Assembly (NCBI GenBank): GCA_013178015.1
Contig: JABLXR010000006.1
Span: 62,001-126,000, forward strand
Direction of reading: 5' to 3'
Origin: Anaerolineae bacterium
GTDB taxonomy: Bacteria > Chloroflexota > Anaerolineae > DRVO01
Length of the DNA: 64,000 nucleotides
The notes below the pieces were generated by a model, which saw only the letters and a program-made list of their open reading frames with translations, was not told where the DNA came from and ran no database searches. The position numbers were made by a program, and so were the translations under genes. Below are positions 26,995 to 34,628 of the stretch, piece after piece. The first letter of the stretch is position 1. Each line of letters opens with the position of its first letter.

Positions 26995-28140
26995 ATGACT
27001 CTGAGAAAGCCCGCCGTAGTCGTCACCTGCGCCCTGGTGGTTCTGCTTTTGCTCGCTTGCGGGCCCGCCAGCATCTTCGGAGGGGGCGATGAGGCAACGG
27101 CGACGCCCACCCAGGCGCCGCCTGCCACCGCCACGCCCGTTCCGGAGAGCCCTACCGCCACGCCGCCCGGCATCAGCCCGACCGAGCCGGCCGCCGCCGA
27201 GGCTACTGCGACCACAGCGGCTGCCGTCGCGCCCACTGCCGTCACCGAAGTGGAGGTGCCCTCCATGGCCTCCCTGGAGGGCGTGGACAGCTACTCGGCT
27301 GTCATGGACCTCCGGATCACCTCCATCGAGGACGGGACTCTTCTAATGAACGTCACGATCAATTTCGAGGTAGACCGGGTCAACAACGCCCAGCGCATGT
27401 CAATGTCCGGGATGGAGGAGTCTGGCGAAGAGACGTCTATCCACATGGTCACGATAGGGTCGGATTCCTGGATGTCGTTCGGCGAAGGCTGGATGCACAC
27501 CAAGGCGGACGAGGCTGGGAGCGTGGACTCGATGGCCTCAGACTTTCTGATGATGGGCGAGGAGACCCTGAACTCCATCGAGGAGCCGCGGCTGGTGCAG
27601 CGCGGCGAGACGGTCAACGGCATGGTCACCGATCGCTATGCCTTCGACGAGACCTCCTTCAGGGGCTGGGAGGGCGAACTAGACATCTCCGAAGCCGAGG
27701 GCGAGCTGTGGATCACGCAAGACGGCAGGTATGTCGTCAAGCTCGTCATGCACGCTGAAGGGGACGTGATGGGCGAGGAAGAGGAACAGGCCGTGCTGGA
27801 CATGATCTGGGAACTGCTGAGCTTGAACCAGCCCCTGAGCATTCAGCCGCCGGAGGAGTTCGCGGCCGAAGAGACCATCCCCATCATGGAGGGGGCTCTC
27901 TCCAGCAGTGGCTACTTCGTCAGCTCTGAGATGGCCATGTACGAAGTCAAGGCCACCGACGAGGAAGTGCTCCAGTGGTATGAGGACACCCTTACAGCAG
28001 CCGGATGGACTCAGGACTCCGAGGACCTGATGGAGGGCATGAGCTCGGCCAGCTACAGCAAAGATGACGAGAGTCTCAGTGTCATGGTGCTACCCTCCGA
28101 GACGGAGGGCGCCGTCAGCGTAATGGTGACCAAAGGCTAG
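26995..28140 (+). CDS. Secreted lipoprotein, LolA/LppX-like
   Basis: A 381-residue lipoprotein: signal 'KPAVVVTCALVVLLLLAC' with the lipobox cysteine, an A/P/T-rich tether (about 30-80), then a domain dominated by 'SYSAVMDLRITSIEDGTLLMNVTINFEVDR' and 'LVQRGETVNGMVTDRYAFDE'. This alternating-strand layout resembles LolA/LppX/DUF6612-like lipid-binding folds. The C-terminal portion ('EEVLQWYEDTLTAAGWTQDS') resembles a small domain often fused to such lipoproteins. The function is unknown. GGAG precedes ATG 26995. A strong terminator follows. Confidence 0.75.
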   Translation: MTLRKPAVVVTCALVVLLLLACGPASIFGGGDEATATPTQAPPATATPVPESPTATPPGISPTEPAAAEATATTAAAVAPTAVTEVEVPSMASLEGVDSYSAVMDLRITSIEDGTLLMNVTINFEVDRVNNAQRMSMSGMEESGEETSIHMVTIGSDSWMSFGEGWMHTKADEAGSVDSMASDFLMMGEETLNSIEEPRLVQRGETVNGMVTDRYAFDETSFRGWEGELDISEAEGELWITQDGRYVVKLVMHAEGDVMGEEEEQAVLDMIWELLSLNQPLSIQPPEEFAAEETIPIMEGALSSSGYFVSSEMAMYEVKATDEEVLQWYEDTLTAAGWTQDSEDLMEGMSSASYSKDDESLSVMVLPSETEGAVSVMVTKG

Positions 28141-28170
28141 ATCAGCCTTTCCTGCAGCGCTTCCTGGCAG

Positions 28171-28205
28171 GGGGCGTGCCCAGGTGGGCACGCCCCTCCT
28201 CTTTT
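28171..28205 (+). terminator. Rho-independent terminator of the lipoprotein gene
   Basis: A perfect 11-bp stem (GGGGCGTGCCC / GGGCACGCCCC) with an AGGT loop is followed by TCCTCTTTT. It is immediately upstream of the trxB promoter. Confidence 0.9.
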
Positions 28206-28232
28206 GATAGCCTCGGTCTCGAGGACTACAAT
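28204..28232 (+). promoter_or_regulatory. Promoter of the thioredoxin reductase gene
   Basis: TTGATA (28204-28209), a 17-bp spacer and TACAAT (28227-28232), close to sigma-70 consensus, about 34 bp upstream of the ATG. Confidence 0.65.
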
Positions 28233-28265
28233 GCTCGCCGAGTACACCCACCGGAGGACGTGTCC

Positions 28266-29210
28266 ATGTACCACGACGTGGTCATCGTGGGAGGCGGCCC
28301 CGCGGGGCTGTCCGCCGCCATCTATGCCGGCCGCTACCAGAGACAACCCCTCGTCATCGCCGGTCAGGCCGTGGGCGGACAGCTGCTTCTCACCACGGAC
28401 GTTGACAACTACCCAGGCTTCCCGGAAGGGGTGCACGGGGCCCAGCTCGCCCTGCTGATGCAGCAGCAGGCTGAGCGGTTTGGGGCTCAGTTCATGCTGG
28501 ACGTCGTCACCGCGGTGGACTTCAGCGACCGCCCTCTGCGGCTGAGAACATCGACCGAGGAGATCGAGGCCCTGTCGGTCATCCTGGCCCCGGGCACCTC
28601 CCGGCGGAAGCTCAACGTGCCCGGGGAGCGTGAGTTTGCTGGCAGAGGAGTGTCCTACTGCGCTACCTGCGATGGCTTCTTCTTCCGAGGGAAGACCGTG
28701 GCGGTAGTGGGCGGGGGAGACTCGGCCATAGAGGAGTCCCTCGTTCTCACCCGGTGGGCCGAGAAGGTCTACATCATCCACCGCCGGGACCAGTGGCGCG
28801 CTGACCGGGTGCTGCAGGAAAGCGCCTACCACAATCCCAAGATCCATCCCATCTGGGATACCATCGTGGACGAGATCGTGGGAGAGCAGGCGGTGACGGG
28901 CGTTGCCCTCCGCCACGTGAAGACGGGAGCCCGCGATTGGCTGGAGGTGGACGGGGTGTTCATCTTCGTGGGCAGCGTGCCCAACACCGGCTTCCTCCAG
29001 GGAGCCGTGGCTACCGACCAGTACGGCTACCTGATCGCCGACATGGACGGTCGCACCGATGTGCCTGGGGTGCTGGCTGCGGGAGAAGCCGTCTCGGGCG
29101 CCTGGGCCCAGGTAGTGGTGGCGACCGGCTCCGGCGCCAATGCGGCCTACGCCGCCGAGCAGTTCCTGGCTGAGTTCGAGGGACGGCCGCAGCCCCCGCG
29201 CGAGCGCTAG
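28266..29210 (+). CDS. trxB: Thioredoxin reductase-like FAD/NAD(P)H disulfide reductase
   Basis: A 314-residue flavoprotein: FAD motif VIVGGGPAGLSAA, redox motif C132-A-T-C135 in 'VSYCATCDGFF', and NADPH motif VAVVGGGDSAIEE with 'IIHRRDQWRAD'. It reduces thioredoxin or similar partners at NADPH cost. Unusually, the second FAD signature reads 'VLAAGEAVSGAWAQVVVATGSG' where the family norm is GD...RQ..TA.G.G, so its partner or cofactor detail may differ. GGAGG precedes ATG 28266. It has its own promoter and could feed electrons to the peroxiredoxin at 38837, although that is speculative. Confidence 0.9.
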   Translation: MYHDVVIVGGGPAGLSAAIYAGRYQRQPLVIAGQAVGGQLLLTTDVDNYPGFPEGVHGAQLALLMQQQAERFGAQFMLDVVTAVDFSDRPLRLRTSTEEIEALSVILAPGTSRRKLNVPGEREFAGRGVSYCATCDGFFFRGKTVAVVGGGDSAIEESLVLTRWAEKVYIIHRRDQWRADRVLQESAYHNPKIHPIWDTIVDEIVGEQAVTGVALRHVKTGARDWLEVDGVFIFVGSVPNTGFLQGAVATDQYGYLIADMDGRTDVPGVLAAGEAVSGAWAQVVVATGSGANAAYAAEQFLAEFEGRPQPPRER

Positions 29211-29234
29211 ATTGCGACCGCGCCGACAGCGCCA

Positions 29235-29262
29235 GTGCCGGAGACCCTCAAGCCTCCGGCAC
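29235..29262. terminator. Bidirectional hairpin between convergent trxB and HNH genes
   Basis: A 9-bp perfect stem GTGCCGGAG / CTCCGGCAC with a 10-base loop. It lies in the 73-bp gap between the two stop codons. Confidence 0.65.
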
Positions 29263-29283
29263 CTCTATGCTCGGTCGGTGTGG

Positions 29284-29832
29284 CTACCACCCCTTAAGGA
29301 ACTGGCGCCACTCCTCATTCTGGGTAAGGTAATGCCCAAACAAGTAATCCAGGCTCGAACTGGGCTCGTAAGGCTGCCAACGAAGAGGCAGGTTCGCCTC
29401 TTCCGGCGTCCGACCCCCCTTCTTGCGGTTGCACGCCGGGCAGGCGGTCACCAGGTTCTCCCAGGAGTGCGGCCCACCACGATGCCGAGGGATGACGTGG
29501 TCTACCGTAGGTTGGGGTATCCGCTCTCCGCAATAGACGCAGCGGTAACTATCCCGGCGGAAGACCTCGCGCTTGCTCAACCGCACCCGAGGACGCGGGC
29601 GACGCACCACGTAGTTGAGACGAATCACCGAGGGCCGAGGGTAGACTGCCCTCGCCGTGCGTACCTCGCCCCGGCCGTTCTCCACCACGTTAGCCTTGCC
29701 CAATACCAGTAGTTTCATGGCCCGCCTGGTACTGCAGACGTTGAGCGGCTCGAAATTGCCGTTCAGCAACAGCACCGGCTCGCTGAAATCGTTGCTCTTC
29801 TTGACCTCCCTGGCTTTGGACACTGCCGCCAC
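29284..29832 (-). CDS. HNH endonuclease
   Basis: A 182-residue protein with the HNH core near residues 100-150: 'CVYCGERIPQPTVDHVIPRHRGG', then 'WENLVTACPACNRKKGG', giving two CxxC zinc-binding pairs and the DH...N catalytic residues. The N-terminal half ('VLLLNGNFEPLNVCSTRRAMKLLVLGKA') is the typical extension of stand-alone bacterial HNH proteins of this group. The physiological substrate is unknown. The GTG start at 29832 is tentative; another GTG lies three codons in. There is no methylase or phage gene beside it. Confidence 0.88.
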   Translation of the reverse strand: MAAVSKAREVKKSNDFSEPVLLLNGNFEPLNVCSTRRAMKLLVLGKANVVENGRGEVRTARAVYPRPSVIRLNYVVRRPRPRVRLSKREVFRRDSYRCVYCGERIPQPTVDHVIPRHRGGPHSWENLVTACPACNRKKGGRTPEEANLPLRWQPYEPSSSLDYLFGHYLTQNEEWRQFLKGW

Positions 29833-29960
29833 AGAACCTATGCTATCACTTTCCCCGCCCTGCTGCCACTTGACCCAGTGGACAGTGGCGACTGGGGGTT
29901 ACGGCTACCGGTCGGGTTGGACGCCGACGATCGGTATGCCTATCCGCTCCCCACCCCCCA

Positions 29961-30821
29961 CTACTCCCACTCGATCCCAAGGTCGGACACCAGGTTCCGC
30001 AGGTTCACCACACAGGCCTTCACCTTGTCCGGTGGGCCGGGCTCCCCGGCCTGGAAGTGGGGCTCAAGAGACACACCTCCCTGGTAGCCGTCTGCCTTCA
30101 TGGCCTGGAACATCCCCCGGAAGTCCACCAGCCCCTGGCCCATGACCGTGCCGTGCCGCTTGCCGTCCTCCACCACGATGTCCTTCACATGCACGTGGTA
30201 GATGCGGTCCTTCACCATGTCGTAGCCGGTGGGATAGGCCTCGACCCCAGCCCACTGGGCATTGCCACCGTCCCACATCACCCCTAGGGCGGGCGAATCC
30301 ACCGCGTGCACCAGGTCCCGCACCTCATCCGGGGTGCCGCCGTTACAGGAGTTCTCGTTTTCCATCGCGAGCACCAGCCCGTACTCCTGGGCCAGCTTCA
30401 CCGAGTGCTGCAGTCGCTCCACCACTTCGTCGAAGACGGCTTTCGGGTCGTCCTCGCGCCAGAAAGAGAAACAGCGGGTCATGGCCACGCCAAAGACCTT
30501 CTTCAACTCCCCCAACCGCTTGAGGATGCCAAGATGCTCCTCGTAGGTGTTGGCCTGGGAGAAGAAAGCGTCCCCGGCCGGCCCCGCCTTGGGCTCGTGC
30601 AAGTAGCACTTGAGGAAAGGAGAGGCGAAGGCCACCACCTCCAGCCCCCGGTCATCCAGCAGCTTCTTTACCCGCGCCACCCCCTGGTCGTCCAGGTCGG
30701 CAAGGTTGGTCTTGTCTGTGGTGCGCAACTCCACGTACTTCAGGCCCCAGTCCTTGATCATGTCCAGGGCCTGCTCGAAGTCGTGGCTGACTTCGTCAGT
30801 GATTATGGCCAGCTTCCACAT
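29961..30821 (-). CDS. Sugar phosphate isomerase/epimerase family TIM-barrel protein
   Basis: A 286-residue xylose-isomerase-like barrel: 'LAIITDEVSHDFEQALDMIKDWGLKYVELR', 'LVLAMENENSCNGGT', 'GVMWDGGNAQWAG', 'IYHVHVKDIVVEDGKRHGTVMGQGLVDF' and 'GVSLEPHFQ'. The Glu, Asp, His and final Glu are those that bind the divalent metal in this family. It probably isomerises or epimerises a sugar or inositol derivative. GGAGGG precedes the ATG. It is followed on the same strand by no partner; the ceramidase-like gene is upstream and co-directional with a 30-bp gap. Confidence 0.9.
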   Translation of the reverse strand: MWKLAIITDEVSHDFEQALDMIKDWGLKYVELRTTDKTNLADLDDQGVARVKKLLDDRGLEVVAFASPFLKCYLHEPKAGPAGDAFFSQANTYEEHLGILKRLGELKKVFGVAMTRCFSFWREDDPKAVFDEVVERLQHSVKLAQEYGLVLAMENENSCNGGTPDEVRDLVHAVDSPALGVMWDGGNAQWAGVEAYPTGYDMVKDRIYHVHVKDIVVEDGKRHGTVMGQGLVDFRGMFQAMKADGYQGGVSLEPHFQAGEPGPPDKVKACVVNLRNLVSDLGIEWE

Positions 30822-30851
30822 GGTATCGCTCCCTCCAGGTGCACATCTTCC

Positions 30852-32165
30852 TCATCCGAGCGCCGCCAGCCGGCTCAGCACCTCCCGCGCGCCCTCCATC
30901 AGCACGCCTTCGATGCCGCCCGAGTAGCCTTGCTCAGAGAAGTACACGAACGAGTTGGGTTCGTAGCCTCCCTCCGCAAACGCCTGCTGTGTGGGCAGGT
31001 AGCCGGTCTCGTACCCCACGTTGCCCAGGACCATAGTGTACCGGAAGGGCGACTCCCTTCTGAGCCATAGCCCGTATTCGGCGAAGACCTCTCCCGGCAT
31101 GCCGATGAAGGCCACCGGGCCCACCCTGAGCCCCATGAGTCGTGCATCCCGCCACTCCACCGCCGTTCCGGCCGCCCGACACGCCTGCACCGCTCGGGCA
31201 TACGAGAGGCGCACCTCGGCCACCCGTCGGGTTACCTCGTCCGCCGGCGCCGCCAGGGCAGCTTCCGCCTCCCGGATGATCCCCGCCGCCTCCTCCTCCG
31301 TCGCCAAGGGAGCCAATGGCAGATGCACCACCACCGGCGCCGTACCGACCGGGAGCCCTGGTTCCGGCCTGGCCCCAGCTAGTGCCGCCAGGCAGTCTTG
31401 CCGGAACGTCTCGGCGATCTCCTCGGTGCGGGACCAGGTCTCATCGCGTCCGCGGGGGTTGGTATTGCCGAAGGCGCCATTGAGAAACACACAAGGGCAG
31501 CCCAGCTCCTCCTCTAGAGCCCCCATGGCCAGGCCGGCCCACTCAGCGGAGACCAGCATGTTGCCGGGACCCAGGGCCGTAAGGTGGCAACCGTAGATCG
31601 AGATCACCCCCAGGGTCCGCTCCGAGTCGGCCTCGAGGAAGCGCAGAGTCAGGAGGGTGTCGTCGTAGACTCCGCTGGGGTTCTCCCGCAGGTTGATGGA
31701 CTCCCCAGTGCCTGCGCGCCGGTTGGCGGCCACGTCGCTGCGCCCCTGGCCTACCAGCAGGGTGACCGGGCGAAGCCCTCTGAGAGCAGCTCTCCCGGCG
31801 ACGATCATCTGCGCCGTGAGGTAGTCAAAGTAGCTCTCTTCCACGTCCGGGATGCCGCGCAGAGGCAGGGTGTTCGGGCCCGAGTGCGTGTGGGTGCACG
31901 CCATGAGCACCTGGTCCGGCGCCAGGCCGCAGGCCCGCGCCACCGCGCCGGCGATCCGCTCCGCCCGGTGCTGCGTCAGCCCCAGGAGGTCCAACGAGTA
32001 GACGAGCGCCCGCCGCTCCCCGTCTTCCAGCGCTACCGCCTTGGCGAAGAGCGGATCGTGGATGCCCACCGCCCGGAACTGGGGCCGGCCCAGGTAGCCC
32101 CCGAGCGGCGTGCCGATGCTGGGCGTTATCTCCGACGACGCGAAACCAGCGCGCAGGACCGCCAT
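30852..32165 (-). CDS. Neutral/alkaline ceramidase N-terminal-domain-like hydrolase
   Basis: A 437-residue protein with the pattern 'LRAGFASSEITPSIGTPLGGYLGRP' and 'VLMACTHTHSGPNTLPL', in which THTHSGP supplies the zinc-ligand histidines of neutral ceramidases. Later 'FLNGAFGNTNPRGRDETW' fits the amide-hydrolase core. There is no signal peptide or C-terminal Ig domain, so it belongs to the short cytosolic group whose substrates are unclear. GGAGG precedes ATG 32165. It lies 30 bp upstream of the sugar isomerase, with which it probably forms an operon. Confidence 0.85.
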   Translation of the reverse strand: MAVLRAGFASSEITPSIGTPLGGYLGRPQFRAVGIHDPLFAKAVALEDGERRALVYSLDLLGLTQHRAERIAGAVARACGLAPDQVLMACTHTHSGPNTLPLRGIPDVEESYFDYLTAQMIVAGRAALRGLRPVTLLVGQGRSDVAANRRAGTGESINLRENPSGVYDDTLLTLRFLEADSERTLGVISIYGCHLTALGPGNMLVSAEWAGLAMGALEEELGCPCVFLNGAFGNTNPRGRDETWSRTEEIAETFRQDCLAALAGARPEPGLPVGTAPVVVHLPLAPLATEEEAAGIIREAEAALAAPADEVTRRVAEVRLSYARAVQACRAAGTAVEWRDARLMGLRVGPVAFIGMPGEVFAEYGLWLRRESPFRYTMVLGNVGYETGYLPTQQAFAEGGYEPNSFVYFSEQGYSGGIEGVLMEGAREVLSRLAALG

Positions 32166-32273
32166 GGCTGCCTCCGTTGACTGACGCCGCATTATAGCGG
32201 GCAAGCGGCGCCCCCTCAACCATGCTATCCGGTCTGCCTAGATCTTGACTCGCACCCCGCTTTTCCAGCCCCC

Positions 32274-32302
32274 TTGAGAAACGTGTCGCCATAGGCTAGA
32301 CT
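32274..32302 (+). promoter_or_regulatory. Promoter of binding protein 1 of the tandem pair
   Basis: TTGAGA (32274-32279), a 17-bp spacer, TAGACT (32297-32302). The same -10 hexamer is used in the predicted promoter at 13688-13716. Confidence 0.55.
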
Positions 32303-32362
32303 AGCGCGACAGATCATTGCGTTCCGACGGCCAACTGCCCAGAGAGCACGGGAGGTAAGGAG

Positions 32363-34360
32363 ATGCGAAAGCGACTGACTCGCCGCAAGTTCCTTTACGT
32401 CAGCGGTGTAGCCGCCAGCGTCACAGTGGCCGCCTGCGCCCCTACCATGGCGCCTGAGCCGACCACGGCTCCTGCCCAAGCCACTGCCGCGCCCACTGAG
32501 GCCCCCACCACTGCCCCGGCGGAGGCCACTGCGCTACCGGCCACGCCCGCCAGCAAGTACAGCGAAGCCCCCGAACTGGCTGCCCTGGTGGCCGAAGGCA
32601 AGCTACCGCCGGTGGACGAGCGCCTGCCCAAGGAACCCCTGGTCGTCGAGGTGGTAGAGGAGATCGGCCAGTACGGCGGCGTCTGGCGCCAGCTCCATAT
32701 GGGCACCACCGACCTGTGGCAGAACTACTACAAGACGGCCGAGTTCCTGGGTAAGTTCAACCCCGAAGGGGTCATCGTCCCCAACGTGGCCAAGGGCTGG
32801 GAGTTCTCCGATGACGGCAAGACCATCACCATCTACCTGCGCGAGGGCATGAAGTGGTCCGACGGGGCTCCCTTCACCACCGACGATGTCATGTTCTGGT
32901 ACGAGGACATCATCCTCAACGACGAACTGACGCCCGCCAAACCTTCTCAGCTCCAGCGCGCCGGAAAGCTGGGGGTAGTGGAGAAGGTGGACGACTACAC
33001 CTTCACCATCACGTGGGAGGAACCCTACGGTGCCTTCTACGACCACCTATCCACCTTCAGGATGTGGCAGCCAGCCCACTATCTGAAGCGGTTTCACGCC
33101 AAGTACGCTCGCAAGGAAGAACTGGAAGCGGCGATGAAGGAAGAGGGGTTCGACACCTGGACCGACCTCTTCGGGGCCAAGACCGCCTTCGCCAATAATC
33201 CGGGCACCCCCGACTTCATGCCCTGGAACCCCACCAACTACGTGGACGCACCGGTGCAGGTATGGGAGCGCAACCCCTACTACTACAAGGTGGACCCGGC
33301 CGGGAACCAGCTGCCCTACATCAACCGCTTGGAGCGCACCCTCCTGCCCGACGCCGAGGCTATCCTGCTCAAGGCCATCGCCGGGGAAGCCGACTTCGAG
33401 TCCCGCCGCATCGAGAACGTGCAGAACTACCCGGTGGTCAAGGAGAACGAGGAAAAGGGTGGCTACCGGGTCATCCTGGAGGACAACGCCGGTAGCAACA
33501 TCGGCACCACCTTCTTCAACTACGCCCACCAGGACGAGTACCTGCGGGAGTTGTTCCTGGAGAAGGACTTCCGCGTGGCCATGTCCCACGCCCTTGACCG
33601 TCAGGAGATAGCTGACATCGTGCACAAGGGCCTCACCCCGCCCTCCCAGGTGTCCGTCGCCCAGAGCAGCATCTGGTGGGAGGAATGGTACAGCACCAAC
33701 TACATCGAGTACGATCCCGACAAGACCAACGAGCTGCTTGACAGCCTGGGCCTCGATCAGCGTGACGACGAAGGGTATCGGCTGCGGCCGGACGGCCAGC
33801 GGCTGATGCTCATCAATTACATCTTCGACGAGGCCCGCACCTCCGCGGTGGAGATGGCAGAGCTGAGCAAGGACTACTGGAACGCCGTAGGGGTGAACGT
33901 GGTCAACAACCCCCTGGACCGCCAGCTATGGGAGGTACAGACTGCTGCCCTGGAGCATGACCTCTCGGCCTACATTGCCAACTTCGGCCACAAGACCCAG
34001 ACCCCCATTCAGCAGTTGGTGATGTTCTGCGTGTCCGCCGGCTCCACCCACTGGGCCCGCGCCTGGGCTCTCTGGTATCAGAGTGGGGGGCGGGAGGGGG
34101 TAGAGCCCCCTGAGAAGATCAAGGAGCTCCAGTCCATCTACGAGCAGTGCATGGCCGAGACCAGTGTCGAGAGACGCAACGAGCTCATCAAGCAGGCCTG
34201 CGCCAACCACGCCGAGAACCTGTGGATGATCGGCGTCGTCAACGAGTCGGACTACGGGCGCTTCATGGTGGTGAAGAACAACCTGCGCAATGTGCCCGAC
34301 CACATCCCCGGCTCCAACGCCCTAGCCTTCAACGTTTCGCAGATGTTCTTCAAGAGCTAG
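32363..34360 (+). CDS. ABC transporter substrate-binding lipoprotein, family 5 (tandem copy 1)
   Basis: A 665-residue protein. Twin-arginine-like signal (LTRRKFLYVSG), lipobox ending AAC, then a T/A/P tether to about residue 65. The SBP_bac_5 domain contains 'ITIYLREGMKWSDGAPFTTDDVMFWYED', 'TFTITWEEPYGAFYDHLSTFRM' and 'FRVAMSHALDRQEIADIVHKG'. It probably binds an oligosaccharide or peptide. No permease or ATPase gene is nearby, so it must use a transporter encoded elsewhere. GGGAGGTAAGGAG precedes the ATG; a terminator follows. It shares long identical stretches with the next gene. Confidence 0.93.
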   Translation: MRKRLTRRKFLYVSGVAASVTVAACAPTMAPEPTTAPAQATAAPTEAPTTAPAEATALPATPASKYSEAPELAALVAEGKLPPVDERLPKEPLVVEVVEEIGQYGGVWRQLHMGTTDLWQNYYKTAEFLGKFNPEGVIVPNVAKGWEFSDDGKTITIYLREGMKWSDGAPFTTDDVMFWYEDIILNDELTPAKPSQLQRAGKLGVVEKVDDYTFTITWEEPYGAFYDHLSTFRMWQPAHYLKRFHAKYARKEELEAAMKEEGFDTWTDLFGAKTAFANNPGTPDFMPWNPTNYVDAPVQVWERNPYYYKVDPAGNQLPYINRLERTLLPDAEAILLKAIAGEADFESRRIENVQNYPVVKENEEKGGYRVILEDNAGSNIGTTFFNYAHQDEYLRELFLEKDFRVAMSHALDRQEIADIVHKGLTPPSQVSVAQSSIWWEEWYSTNYIEYDPDKTNELLDSLGLDQRDDEGYRLRPDGQRLMLINYIFDEARTSAVEMAELSKDYWNAVGVNVVNNPLDRQLWEVQTAALEHDLSAYIANFGHKTQTPIQQLVMFCVSAGSTHWARAWALWYQSGGREGVEPPEKIKELQSIYEQCMAETSVERRNELIKQACANHAENLWMIGVVNESDYGRFMVVKNNLRNVPDHIPGSNALAFNVSQMFFKS

Positions 34361-34386
34361 CACTTGGCTAGCTTGGCTACACGCTT

Positions 34387-34410
34387 GGGGGAGGGTCGGC
34401 ACCCTCCCCC
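34387..34410 (+). terminator. Terminator between the tandem binding-protein genes
   Basis: A perfect 10-bp stem GGGGGAGGGT / ACCCTCCCCC with a CGGC loop, 26 bp after the stop. There is no T tract. Confidence 0.75.
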
Positions 34411-34526
34411 GGCTTCTAGGTCCTCTGCCCCAGCCGGCTCCACGCTTAGCCTCCGTCCCCGGGACAAGCAGGCAGCATGGGAGAGCCGCTGACGCGGCCT
34501 CAAGGAGGCGCAGGTCTGTAGGCCCC

Positions 34527-34556
34527 TTGAAAGATGGCCCTCCTGTGGACTACACT
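34527..34556 (+). promoter_or_regulatory. Promoter of binding protein 2 of the tandem pair
   Basis: TTGAAA (34527-34532), an 18-bp spacer and TACACT (34551-34556). It lies upstream of GAGAGGAGG and the ATG at 34629. Confidence 0.5.
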
Positions 34557-34628
34557 TATGTCGGCATCCTGGGAGCTACTGATAGGCGCTCGGCAGTCTC
34601 GCAAGCGAAGAGAAGAGAGGAGGACGAC

